A stretch of DNA of 11,531 bases from Vulgatibacter sp035565615 (lineage in GTDB: Bacteria > Myxococcota > Myxococcia > Myxococcales > Vulgatibacteraceae). The notes below the pieces were generated by a model. It had not been told where the DNA came from and searched no databases. It saw only the letters and a program-made list of their open reading frames with translations. The position numbers were made by a program, and so were the translations under genes. Positions 5,650 through 11,531 of this stretch are shown here, piece by piece. How positions within the stretch are numbered: the first letter of the stretch is position 1; the number at the start of each line of letters is the position of its first letter. The stretch lies in contig DATMSB010000075.1 of the NCBI GenBank assembly GCA_035565615.1, positions 1 to 11,531 of the forward strand, written 5' to 3'.

Positions 5650-6522
5650 ATGGGACTGCAGAGCCTCCGCGACAAGCTCCTTCAGGCCGGCCTCGTGACC
5701 GAGGATCAGGCGAAGAAGGCCGAAGAGGCCAAGGCCGCGCGGCGTGGGCCGAAGGCGCCCGATCGCGCGAACCGCCGCGCCTCCGACCGCCCGCAGCCGG
5801 GCCGCGCTGCCCCGGCGAAGGCGCTCTCCCCCGAGGAGCAGCGCAAGCGCGAGGAGGACGCCGCCTTCCGCGAGCGCGAGCGGATGCTGAACCGCGAGCG
5901 CGAAGAGAACCGCAGGCGCGCCGCCGAGGATCGCAAGAAGCTCGAGGGCCTGCTCGCCGCCGCGGAGAAGCACGAGGTGACGGAGCGCGGCGACGAGGCG
6001 TTCCACTTCACCACCCGCCGCAAGAAGGTGCAGCGGATCTACCTCACCGCGGATCAGCTCCGGAAGCTGGAGACGGGCGATCTCGCGATCATCGACAAGC
6101 CCACCCCCGCCGAGCTTTCGTTCGCGCTGGTGACCCGCGAGGGCGCGGAGCGCGCGCTGGCGCTGGATCCCAAGGCGGTGCGCTTCTACAACCGCGGCTT
6201 CGGCCAGACGTTCGGCTTCAAGGCGGAGGCGCCGCAGCCGGACGCGGCGGAAGCGCTGGAGGGCACGGAGCCCGCAGGGGCGGCGGAGGCACCAGAGGCC
6301 CAGAAGCCGTCATCGGCGGAGGACGAAACGCCGAAGGACGTGGAGGCCGCATCGGCGGGGGAGGTCGAGCCGAAGCGCGAGGCGACCGCGTCGGCCGCAG
6401 AGGCCGAACCGAAGAGCGCGGACGCCGCATCGGCGGCGGAGGTCGAGCCGAAGCGCGAGGCGACCGTGTCGACGGCGGAAGACGCGCCGACGGACGGCGG
6501 TTCGCAGGCAGAAGGGACCTGA
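5650..6522 (+). CDS. DUF2058 (YaiL-like) protein with repeat-rich C-terminal tail
   Basis: 290 residues. The N-terminus LRDKLLQAGLVTEDQAKKAE matches the start of DUF2058 proteins such as E. coli YaiL. Residues 58-108 are very rich in Arg/Glu/Lys and should form a long charged helix or coiled coil. Residues 109-190 form the conserved beta-containing domain, with FHFTTRRKKVQRIYLTADQL at 118-137. YaiL relatives end near this point, whereas this protein adds about 100 residues of Ala/Glu/Pro-rich sequence with 13-residue repeats (listed separately). The biochemical function of the family is not established to my knowledge; nucleic-acid association has been proposed. The ATG at 5650 is chosen because family similarity starts exactly there. 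The ribosome binding site is weak (GAGACG). The gene is followed by queF after 70 bases, in the same direction. Confidence 0.8.
   Translation: MGLQSLRDKLLQAGLVTEDQAKKAEEAKAARRGPKAPDRANRRASDRPQPGRAAPAKALSPEEQRKREEDAAFRERERMLNREREENRRRAAEDRKKLEGLLAAAEKHEVTERGDEAFHFTTRRKKVQRIYLTADQLRKLETGDLAIIDKPTPAELSFALVTREGAERALALDPKAVRFYNRGFGQTFGFKAEAPQPDAAEALEGTEPAGAAEAPEAQKPSSAEDETPKDVEAASAGEVEPKREATASAAEAEPKSADAASAAEVEPKREATVSTAEDAPTDGGSQAEGT
6310..6492 (+). repeat. 39-base (13-codon) tandem repeats in the DUF2058 gene
   Basis: Three clear in-frame units with consensus ASAAEVEPKREAT begin at 6349, 6388 and 6427. Degenerate units lie before (about 6310-6348) and after (6466 onward). The first and third clear units lie in a 48-base stretch repeated with two mismatches 78 bases apart (6346-6393 and 6424-6471), pointing to recent duplication. 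The encoded segment is acidic/basic, Pro-containing and probably disordered. Confidence 0.85.
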
Positions 6523-6579
6523 ACCGCTCCCGGGCCCAAGAGACCACCCAGGCCGCGCCGCCCGGGCCGCGCACCCCTT

Positions 6580-6585
6580 GGAAAG
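6580..6585 (+). promoter_or_regulatory. Ribosome binding site fixing the queF start
   Basis: GGAAAG, 7 bases before the ATG at 6593. This favours the ATG over the in-frame TTG at 6578, which overlaps the site. Confidence 0.6.
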
Positions 6586-6592
6586 AATCGAC

Positions 6593-6955
6593 ATGGCAAC
6601 CAAGCCCCAGAAGCACCTCGACACCTTCCCGAACCCGAAGCCCGGCCGTCCGTACGAGATCTTTTTCGACGCCCCGGAGTTCACCTGCCTGTGCCCGCTC
6701 ACCGGCCAGCCGGACTTCGCGCACATCAAGATCCGCTACGTCCCCGACGAGCTCTGCGTGGAGCTGAAGAGCCTGAAGCTCTACTTCTGGAGCTACCGCG
6801 ACGAGGGCGCCTTCCACGAGGCGGTGACGAACCAGATCTGCGACGACCTGGTCGCCGCGATCGACCCGCTCTTCGTGGAGGTGGTGGGCGACTTCTTCGT
6901 GCGCGGCGGGATCCGCACGGTGGTCACTGCCCGCCACGAAAAGGCGAAGAAGTAG
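6593..6955 (+). CDS. queF: NADPH-dependent 7-cyano-7-deazaguanine reductase QueF
   Basis: 120 residues, the short unimodular QueF type. It reduces the nitrile of preQ0 to the amine preQ1 with NADPH in the cytoplasm, the last step before preQ1 is inserted into GUN tRNAs. The active site CPLTGQPD holds the catalytic Cys34 (thioimide nucleophile) and Asp41. The diagnostic QueF motif ELKSLKLYFW is at residues 57-66, and RGGIRT follows near the C-terminus. Everything expected for the family is present. It follows the DUF2058 gene by 70 bases and may share its transcript. Other queuosine genes (queC, queD, queE, tgt) are not in the window, but gluQ, which acts on finished queuosine, lies 1.6 kb downstream. 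Confidence 0.96.
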   Translation: MATKPQKHLDTFPNPKPGRPYEIFFDAPEFTCLCPLTGQPDFAHIKIRYVPDELCVELKSLKLYFWSYRDEGAFHEAVTNQICDDLVAAIDPLFVEVVGDFFVRGGIRTVVTARHEKAKK

Positions 6956-6961
6956 CCTTTT
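6939..6961 (+). terminator. Weak terminator overlapping the queF stop
   Basis: Arms AAAAGGC (6939-6945) and GCCTTTT (6955-6961) form a 7-base-pair stem with a 9-base loop that includes the TAG stop. The stem is A/T-heavy and the following bases (CTCG) are not T-rich, so the call is tentative. Confidence 0.35.
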
Positions 6962-7012
6962 CTCGAGGCATCCCGGAGTTGGGGGACGCTGTTCTTCAAG
7001 GTGGTAATCCGG

Positions 7013-7108
7013 ATGACCGACGAAGAGATCGTCGATCTTCTGAAGCTCGATACGCCAGCTGATCCGATCGTCATGCCACCGCACTCGAAGCGAAGGCGAA
7101 GGGGGTAG
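7013..7108 (+). CDS. Possible small protein of 31 residues
   Basis: An ATG-started frame with a plausible ribosome binding site AAGGTGG (6998-7004) 8 bases upstream. The product begins MTDEEIVDLLKL, an acidic amphipathic helix, and ends in a basic tail KRRRRG. I do not recognise it. The frame is open back to the queF stop but has no other good start. The stretch has lower GC than the flanking genes. It may be a real small gene, a remnant, or chance; the ribosome binding site and the following ATG four bases past its stop are the only support. Confidence 0.3.
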   Translation: MTDEEIVDLLKLDTPADPIVMPPHSKRRRRG

Positions 7109-7111
7109 ACC

Positions 7112-7472
7112 ATGGAGTCGACAGCATTCGTGGTGTTCCTCGCGGGAGTGCTGACCGCAGCGGCCGTCGCGGTTCGCGGAGGAGATCTCGTTGGTGCTCG
7201 ATTTCTCCCGGCACCTGGACCTCCTATGCCGCGACTTCAGCGGAACGTATCGGCTCCTTGCAAAGCTCGAGGATGTCTCGACCAGAGTTCGGACAGAAGG
7301 GAGAATCCCTCTGTGGGTGAGGATTGCCGATGCCCGACTTCGCAGGGCAAGGGCGCCAGAGAAGCAGGTCATTCCTGCGCACGAAGCGGGGCGCAGGCTT
7401 GCGACCATCGGTAGCCGCGGCCTCTGGCCCACCGTGACCCCTTCTGCTTCACGCGCATCTGCAACCCGCTGA
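7112..7472 (+). pseudogene. Possible small gene broken by a frameshift, unknown family
   Basis: An ATG at 7112 with AAGGGGG upstream opens a frame starting MESTAFVVFLAGVLTAAAVAV, a single hydrophobic segment. After about 22 codons this frame turns into low-complexity Arg/Pro-rich sequence. At the same place a second frame becomes protein-like, with FAEEISLVLDFSRHLDLLCR followed by residues up to about 7380, but it has no proper start (only TTG 7191) and a stop at 7152 upstream. Joined, the two would give a membrane-anchored protein of about 110 residues. I do not recognise either part. Its 3' end converges on the phosphoesterase gene with a 6-base gap. Chance frames are the main alternative. 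Confidence 0.25.
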
Positions 7473-7478
7473 GGCGCT

Positions 7479-8447
7479 TCAGCTCGCCGCGGCCAGCGGC
7501 GCCCCGGGCAGCAGCGCAGGCTTCCCGGCCGTCGCGGCGGTGGCGGCACCCGGCGCCGCCGGCACCACCCCGGGCGCAGGCACGACCGCCTCGGCCGGCA
7601 GCGCCACCTCCTCCACCCGCGTGACGTTCCCGGGCGTGCTGTCGAGGACCAGGTAGCCCTCGTGCCCCAGGCACGTGGAGCTTCCGCCGCACACGATCCG
7701 CGGCCCCGCCGCCAGATCGAAGCGGAAGCGGTTGTGGATGTGGCCGCAGAGGATCGAGTCCACCTTGCCCAGGATCGCCGCCTCCACCAGCGAGACGCCG
7801 TCGGCCATGCCGTGGTGCCGCGAGTCGAGCCTGCCGTTGGCCCGCAGCGGCGCGTGGTGGACGACCACGTGGATCTTCCGGCCCCGCATTCGCGGGTGCT
7901 CGCAGATCCGCACCAGCGCCGCGAGCTGATCCGCCCCCACGAACCCCGCAGCGATGCCCGGCACCGGCGGTACCCGCGCCGAACACAGGCCGACGATGGC
8001 CACGCCCTCGCCCAGCAGGCGCACGTGCGGCCACGGCCCCTCGGCCCGCAGCTCGGGCAGATCGGAGTCGAGCAGGTGGCCGAACCACGCCTCGAAGCGC
8101 CGTTTGCGCGCGCTGCCCGGCGTGAAGACGTCGTGGTTGCCGGGGATCACGGTGAGCAGGTCGGGCTGATCGGCGAGCTCGCCCAGGGCCCGGCGCACGC
8201 CCTCGAACTCCTCGTCGACGGCGAGCGCGGTGAGGTCGCCCGAGACGACCACGTGGTCGAAGCCGCCCCTCGCCGAAGCGTCGGCGAGGATGCGCTGGAG
8301 GGTGCGCGGCGCGTCCCGGTAGCGGCGCCCCCGGCCCGCGAGCTTGAGCTCGAGCTGGGCGGCCACCCGCCTCCACCCGATCTGGCCCCAGGGTCTCGCG
8401 TCGTAGTCGATCTGAACGTGAACGTCGGAGATGTGGAGGATGCGCAA
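7479..8447 (-). CDS. Calcineurin-like metallophosphoesterase
   Basis: 322 residues from a TTG at 8447, chosen because GGAAGGG sits about 9 bases before it and the fold begins at once with RILHISDVH. All five metal-binding blocks are present in order: D8-x-H10, SGD (D71), GNHD (103-106), VVHHAP (H197/H198) and GHIH (235-238). This is the layout of the Icc/CpdA-like branch (cyclic-nucleotide phosphodiesterases and relatives), though the substrate cannot be read from motifs. The last 40 residues are an Ala/Pro/Val-rich tail absent from typical members and probably disordered. There is no signal peptide. It is divergent from gluQ (153 bases between starts) and is likely transcribed alone. Confidence 0.9.
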   Translation of the reverse strand: MRILHISDVHVQIDYDARPWGQIGWRRVAAQLELKLAGRGRRYRDAPRTLQRILADASARGGFDHVVVSGDLTALAVDEEFEGVRRALGELADQPDLLTVIPGNHDVFTPGSARKRRFEAWFGHLLDSDLPELRAEGPWPHVRLLGEGVAIVGLCSARVPPVPGIAAGFVGADQLAALVRICEHPRMRGRKIHVVVHHAPLRANGRLDSRHHGMADGVSLVEAAILGKVDSILCGHIHNRFRFDLAAGPRIVCGGSSTCLGHEGYLVLDSTPGNVTRVEEVALPAEAVVPAPGVVPAAPGAATAATAGKPALLPGAPLAAAS

Positions 8448-8600
8448 CGCGAGACCGCCCTTCCGGCTGCTGCCCTGCCTGCCGGATGAACTTGGGGACG
8501 CCGCGCCCGCACGTAAACCGGCCGCTCGGATGGTCCTTCTTCGGCACGCCGCGTCGCGAAGAGCGGCCTCGCGGCCCGCGTTTGCAGTAGCGTGAGCGGG

Positions 8601-9539
8601 ATGGTCCGCGGCCGATACGCACCGACCCCCTCCGGGGATCTCCACCTCGGCAACGCCCGCACGGCGCTGCTCGCGTGGCTCTCCGTGCGCGCGCAGGGCG
8701 GCGCGTTCGTGCTCCGCATGGAGGACCTGGACAAGCCCCGCGAGGCGCCGGGCGCCGCCGCGCGGATCCTCGACGCGCTGCGCTGGCTCGGCCTCGACTG
8801 GGACGAGGGCCCGGACGTCGGCGGCCCCTTCGACCCCTACGATCAGTCCCGGCGCGGCACGCGCTACGACGCCGCGGTGGAAGCGCTGGTGCTCCGGAAG
8901 CTCGCCTACGAGTGCTTCTGCTCCCGCGCAGAGGTCGCGGCCGCGAGCAACGCGCCCCACCCGGGCGAGGAGGGGCCCCGCTACCCCGGCACCTGCCGCA
9001 CCTGCCCGCCGGAGCGCGCCGCCGCCAGGCGCGCGGCGGGGCGGTATCCGTCGGTGCGGCTGCAGGTGCCCCCGGGCGCGATCCGCTTCCACGACCTCTT
9101 CCTCGGGCCGCAGGCGATCGACGTCGACGCGCAGGTGGGCGACTTCGTGATCCGCCGCGTGGACGGGGTGGCGGCGTACCAGCTCGCGGTGGCGGTGGAC
9201 GACGCGGCGATGGGGATCACGGAGGTGATCCGCGGCGACGACCTGCTCTCCTCGACGCCGCGGCAGCTCCTCGTCTACCAGGCGCTGGATCTGCGGGCGC
9301 CTTCGTTCGGGCACGTGCCGCTGGTGCTCGGGCCCGACGGCGGCCGGCTCGCGAAGCGAAACGGCGCCCGGTCGCTGCCGGAGCTGCGGGCGAAGGGCGA
9401 GGATCCGAAGGCGATCTGCGGCCTGCTCGCGTCGATGTCGGGCCTGGCCTCGGCCGGCGAGCGGGTGACGCCCCGGGAGCTCGTGTCCCGATGGGATCCC
9501 GAGAAGCTCCCGAAAGGTCCCGCGCGCCTGCCCGGCTGA
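8601..9539 (+). CDS. gluQ: Glutamyl-Q tRNA(Asp) synthetase
   Basis: 312 residues. GluQRS is a paralogue of the catalytic domain of glutamyl-tRNA synthetase that attaches glutamate to the queuosine base at position 34 of tRNA-Asp. Seen are the HIGH-like PSGDLHLGN (10-18), RMEDLDKPR (39-47), a zinc site C105-x-C107...Y128-x3-C132 with the GluQRS spacing, TEVIRGDDLL (207-216) and the KMSKS-like LAKRNG (250-255). There is no anticodon-binding domain, as expected. An in-frame GTG at 8592 would add three residues. The ATG is preferred because a -10-like TAGCGT (8588-8593) would start transcription next to it, giving a near-leaderless message. Queuosine is made in this organism to judge from queF upstream. 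Confidence 0.93.
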   Translation: MVRGRYAPTPSGDLHLGNARTALLAWLSVRAQGGAFVLRMEDLDKPREAPGAAARILDALRWLGLDWDEGPDVGGPFDPYDQSRRGTRYDAAVEALVLRKLAYECFCSRAEVAAASNAPHPGEEGPRYPGTCRTCPPERAAARRAAGRYPSVRLQVPPGAIRFHDLFLGPQAIDVDAQVGDFVIRRVDGVAAYQLAVAVDDAAMGITEVIRGDDLLSSTPRQLLVYQALDLRAPSFGHVPLVLGPDGGRLAKRNGARSLPELRAKGEDPKAICGLLASMSGLASAGERVTPRELVSRWDPEKLPKGPARLPG

Positions 9540-9624
9540 GCGGGTCCTCGAAAAACGCCGCGCCGGCGGCCTCCACGTTCCCTCTCGAAAATTTCCGCGG
9601 AACGATCCGCGCGAGCCCGCCCCC

Positions 9625-9652
9625 TTGCCCGTGCGCCCCTTGCGGGTATCCT
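9625..9652 (+). promoter_or_regulatory. Candidate near-leaderless promoter for miaE
   Basis: TTGCCC (9625-9630) and TATCCT (9647-9652) are 16 bases apart. Transcription would begin about 7 bases later, at or just before the ATG at 9662. No ribosome binding site is visible between (CCCGCCCCG), which agrees with a leaderless start. Confidence 0.45.
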
Positions 9653-9661
9653 CCCGCCCCG

Positions 9662-10237
9662 ATGCTTCCCCTGCGCACGCCCACCGATCCCCGCTGGACC
9701 GAGCTCGCCGTCGAGCGCTTCGACGAGGTGCTCCTCGACCACGCCCACTGCGAGAAGAAGGCCGCCGCCTCGGCGATGGCCCTGGTGACGGCGTACCCCG
9801 ACCACGATCGCCTGGTGAAGAGCATGGCGCGGCTGGCGCAGGAGGAGCTTCGCCACTTCCGCCAGGTGCACGATCGCATCCTCGCCCGCGGCCTCACCCT
9901 CGGCCGCGACGGCGGCAACCCCTACGCCCAGGCGCTGCTCGCGCAGGTGCGCAAGGACCGCCACGAGCACCGCCGCACCGATCGCCTCCTGGTGAGCGCG
10001 CTCATCGAGGCCCGGTCCTGCGAGCGCCTCGAGCTCCTCGCAGGCAGGCTGCCCGACCCCGAGCTGCGCTCATTCTACGCGGGGCTGGCCCGGGCCGAGG
10101 GCGGTCACTTCCTCCTCTTCGTGGACCTCGCGAAGGCCTACGCCCCGGCGGCCGAGGTCGACGCCCGCCTGGACGAGCTGGCGGACCTCGAGGCGGAGGT
10201 GGTGCGCGCCCTGCCCATCGAGCCGCGCATCCACTGA
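9662..10237 (+). CDS. miaE: tRNA-(ms2io6A37) hydroxylase MiaE
   Basis: 191 residues, the usual size. MiaE is a ferritin-like diiron monooxygenase that hydroxylates the isopentenyl side chain of ms2i6A at position 37 of tRNAs reading UNN codons. All six expected iron ligands can be placed: E31 (in HAHCEKKAA), E62 and H65 (EELRH), E116 (LIEARSCERLE), and E146 and H149 (EGGH). The helical four-bundle pattern runs through the whole protein. The ATG at 9662 is the only start at which family similarity begins (PLRTPTDPRW). Upstream is gluQ (122 bases) with its own candidate promoter between. The enzyme needs MiaA and MiaB for its substrate; neither is in the window. Confidence 0.93.
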   Translation: MLPLRTPTDPRWTELAVERFDEVLLDHAHCEKKAAASAMALVTAYPDHDRLVKSMARLAQEELRHFRQVHDRILARGLTLGRDGGNPYAQALLAQVRKDRHEHRRTDRLLVSALIEARSCERLELLAGRLPDPELRSFYAGLARAEGGHFLLFVDLAKAYAPAAEVDARLDELADLEAEVVRALPIEPRIH

Positions 10238-10341
10238 TGATTGCACCGAGATCCGGCGAATCCCCCGCCGATCGGACGCGGGATCGGGCCCGACGTCGCC
10301 CTCGGGTAGCACCCCCGCCCCGCCTTTCCTCTCTTGTCCAC

Positions 10342-10370
10342 TTTTCACCACATTGGGATGGGACTACGCT
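10342..10370 (+). promoter_or_regulatory. Weak candidate promoter for the crotonase-family gene
   Basis: TTTTCA (10342-10347) and TACGCT (10365-10370) with 17 bases between, about 100 bases before the start codon. The matches to consensus are only moderate. The 231-base gap after miaE shows no clear terminator. Confidence 0.25.
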
Positions 10371-10468
10371 CTTTCCGAGGCGTGGCGTGGAGGTGGAGGG
10401 AACCGACCTTTGCTCGAACGTCAACGTCGAGGATCGACCGTCCGAGCGATCGTTCAAGCGGAGCGCAC

Positions 10469-11272
10469 ATGTCGACCGAGATCCTGCAGCGAGAGCGTGA
10501 GGGCAACGTCCTCGTCCTCTCTTTCAACCGCCCCGAGTCACGCAACGCGCTGACGCCGGAACTGGCGGAGACCCTCGCCCAGGCCCTGGACGACGCCCGC
10601 TACGACGACGCGATCCGCGCGGTGGTGCTCACCGGCACGGGCGGCAGCTTCTGCTCGGGTATCGACCTCTCCGGCCTGATGGGGATGCTGAGCGGCGACC
10701 CCTCACCCCACAACCGCCGCGGCCTGTCGCGCAAGGTGCTGGCCGGGCAGCTCCACGCGGCGATCCGCTCGCTCTGGGATCTGCCCAAGCCCACCGTGGC
10801 GGCGGTGGAGGGCGCGGCGGCGGGCTTCGGCCTGGATCTCGCCTGCGCCTGCGACCTGCGGGTGATCGCGAAGGACGCGAAGCTCTCGTACACCTTCACC
10901 CGGCGCGGCCTGGTCCCCGACGGCGGCACCGGCCACTACCTGCCGCGGATGGTGGGCCTGGGCCGGGCGCTGGAGCTGGTGCTCCTCGGCGAACACTTCG
11001 ACGGCGAGCGGGCGTACGCCATGGGCCTCGCGAACCGGGTGACCGACGGCGCGTCGACGAGGGCGCTGGCGGTGGAGCTGGCGACCCGGGTGGCGGCGAA
11101 CGCGCCGCTGGCGCTGGCGGCGGCGAAGCAGCGGCTCAAGGCGAACGACTCGTACGACGAAGAGCTGTCGAAGGTGATCGAGCTGGCGGCAGTGGGCGTT
11201 GGCAGCGCGGACGCGCTGGAGGGGATCGCGGCGTTCCTGGAGAAGCGGGCGCCCCACTTCCGAGGCGGGTAG
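10469..11272 (+). CDS. Enoyl-CoA hydratase/isomerase-family (crotonase fold) protein
   Basis: 267 residues, normal for the family. Oxyanion-hole segments are GGSFCSGIDLSGL (58-70) and EGAAAGFGLDLACACDLR (114-131). The two catalytic glutamates of true enoyl-CoA hydratase (Glu144 and Glu164 in the rat enzyme) align with D123 and F143 here, while D151 sits in GLVPDGG, a place where PaaG-type isomerases often carry Asp. That makes an isomerase-like or other acyl-CoA role more likely than plain beta-oxidation hydration, but the substrate is unknown. The ATG at 10469 has a GCGGAG about 6 bases upstream, and similarity begins there. The glycerate kinase gene starts 7 bases after its stop, so the two are probably co-transcribed. 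Confidence 0.88.
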   Translation: MSTEILQREREGNVLVLSFNRPESRNALTPELAETLAQALDDARYDDAIRAVVLTGTGGSFCSGIDLSGLMGMLSGDPSPHNRRGLSRKVLAGQLHAAIRSLWDLPKPTVAAVEGAAAGFGLDLACACDLRVIAKDAKLSYTFTRRGLVPDGGTGHYLPRMVGLGRALELVLLGEHFDGERAYAMGLANRVTDGASTRALAVELATRVAANAPLALAAAKQRLKANDSYDEELSKVIELAAVGVGSADALEGIAAFLEKRAPHFRGG

Positions 11273-11279
11273 GTAGCCT

Positions 11280-11531
11280 TTGCCGATCTCCCTTCGAGAC
11301 GAGCTCGTCGAGATCTACGAAGCCGCGGTGGCGTCGCTGGCCGGCGACCACCTCGTGCGCGAGCACCTCGTGAAGCGGCGCCACCTGCTGCCCTCGAGGC
11401 CCACCGAGATCGTCGCGATCGCGCTGGGCAAGGCCGCCGGGGCGATGGCGCACGGCGCGGCGCAGGCCTTTGGTCCGATCGGCGGCCTCGCGGTGGGACC
11501 CGCCGGCACGTCGGCCCCCGGTGGCTTCGAG
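11280..11531 (+). CDS. Glycerate 2-kinase (DUF4147/MOFRL type), N-terminal part only
   Basis: 84 codons are present and the frame is still open at the window edge. The start is a TTG, the only candidate after the in-frame stop at 11274-11276. The pattern is that of the DUF4147 N-terminal domain of class II glycerate kinases: LRDELVEIYEAAVASLAGDH (5-24) and VREHL, then the nucleotide-binding strand-turn VAIALGKAAGAMAHGAAQAF (45-64), where GKAA is the hallmark. The full enzyme phosphorylates D-glycerate to 2-phosphoglycerate in glycerate or serine catabolism. Family members are about 400-450 residues, so most of the gene lies outside. Close coupling to the crotonase gene suggests one operon, with no obvious pathway link. 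Confidence 0.75.
   Translation, partial: MPISLRDELVEIYEAAVASLAGDHLVREHLVKRRHLLPSRPTEIVAIALGKAAGAMAHGAAQAFGPIGGLAVGPAGTSAPGGFE

Larger units (their letters stand above)
6962..7478. other. Gene-poor stretch between queF and the phosphoesterase gene
   Basis: About 520 bases with no recognisable gene. It is visibly lower in GC than its neighbours and contains only the two doubtful small + strand frames listed separately. No RNA gene, strong terminator or mobile-element end is seen. The open minus-strand frame crossing it is an Arg/Pro-rich shadow. Confidence 0.5.

Noticed and set aside
6349..6492. Possible CRISPR-like array
   Set aside because: Repeats are contiguous, 39 bases, in frame and lack unique spacers; they are coding repeats. 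No cas gene is present.
6218..7549. 443-codon open frame on the - strand
   Set aside because: Low-complexity Arg/Pro-rich translation antisense to the DUF2058 tail and queF.
8448..9314. N-terminal extension of the phosphoesterase frame
   Set aside because: The frame stays open upstream but runs antisense through gluQ; the fold begins at the TTG with a good ribosome binding site.
9540..9600. GC-rich inverted repeat after gluQ as terminator
   Set aside because: The GCCG/CGGC palindrome is short and has no following T-tract.

Overview
The window reads as a piece of a GC-rich bacterial chromosome. Housekeeping protein families, strong G/C bias at third codon positions, frequent GTG/TTG starts and at least one candidate near-leaderless start would suit a myxobacterium-like (Myxococcota) or related lineage. 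That taxonomic guess is inference only; no marker gene settles it.

Left part (about 1-4490): an accessory block with visibly lower GC and more mixed codon use than the right side. It starts with a short stretch of imperfect direct and inverted repeats that may be the end of a mobile element. Next come a HEPN-domain protein on the + strand (RNxxxH ribonuclease motif, possibly missing its N-terminus) and, convergent with it after a 5-base gap, a two-gene minus-strand operon. That operon encodes a NurA-type nuclease followed 3 bases later by a HerA-type hexameric DNA-translocase ATPase. NurA-HerA processes DNA ends in archaea, and nuclease-HerA pairs recur in bacterial defence islands. A HEPN neighbour fits a defence role, but nothing in the window proves one. 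The block ends at the 3' side of a tRNA-Asn(GTT) gene, a common type of island attachment site. No integrase is in view.

Middle (4490-4650): tRNA-Asn on the minus strand, with a consensus -35 promoter upstream and a strong intrinsic terminator downstream.

Right part (about 4850-11531): ordinary chromosome. It carries a FrnE-like DsbA-family oxidoreductase, a DUF2058 protein with a 13-residue repeat tail, QueF (queuosine synthesis), a roughly 500-base stretch with only doubtful small ORFs, a minus-strand calcineurin-like phosphoesterase, GluQRS (glutamyl-queuosine on tRNA-Asp), MiaE (tRNA hydroxylase), a crotonase-fold acyl-CoA enzyme, and the start of a DUF4147/MOFRL-type glycerate 2-kinase cut by the window edge.

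Three of the right-hand genes act on tRNA anticodon-loop modification (queF, gluQ, miaE), close to a tRNA gene (Asn, GUU) that belongs to the queuosine-modified class. The accessory HEPN/NurA/HerA block is the most likely place for an under-described system.
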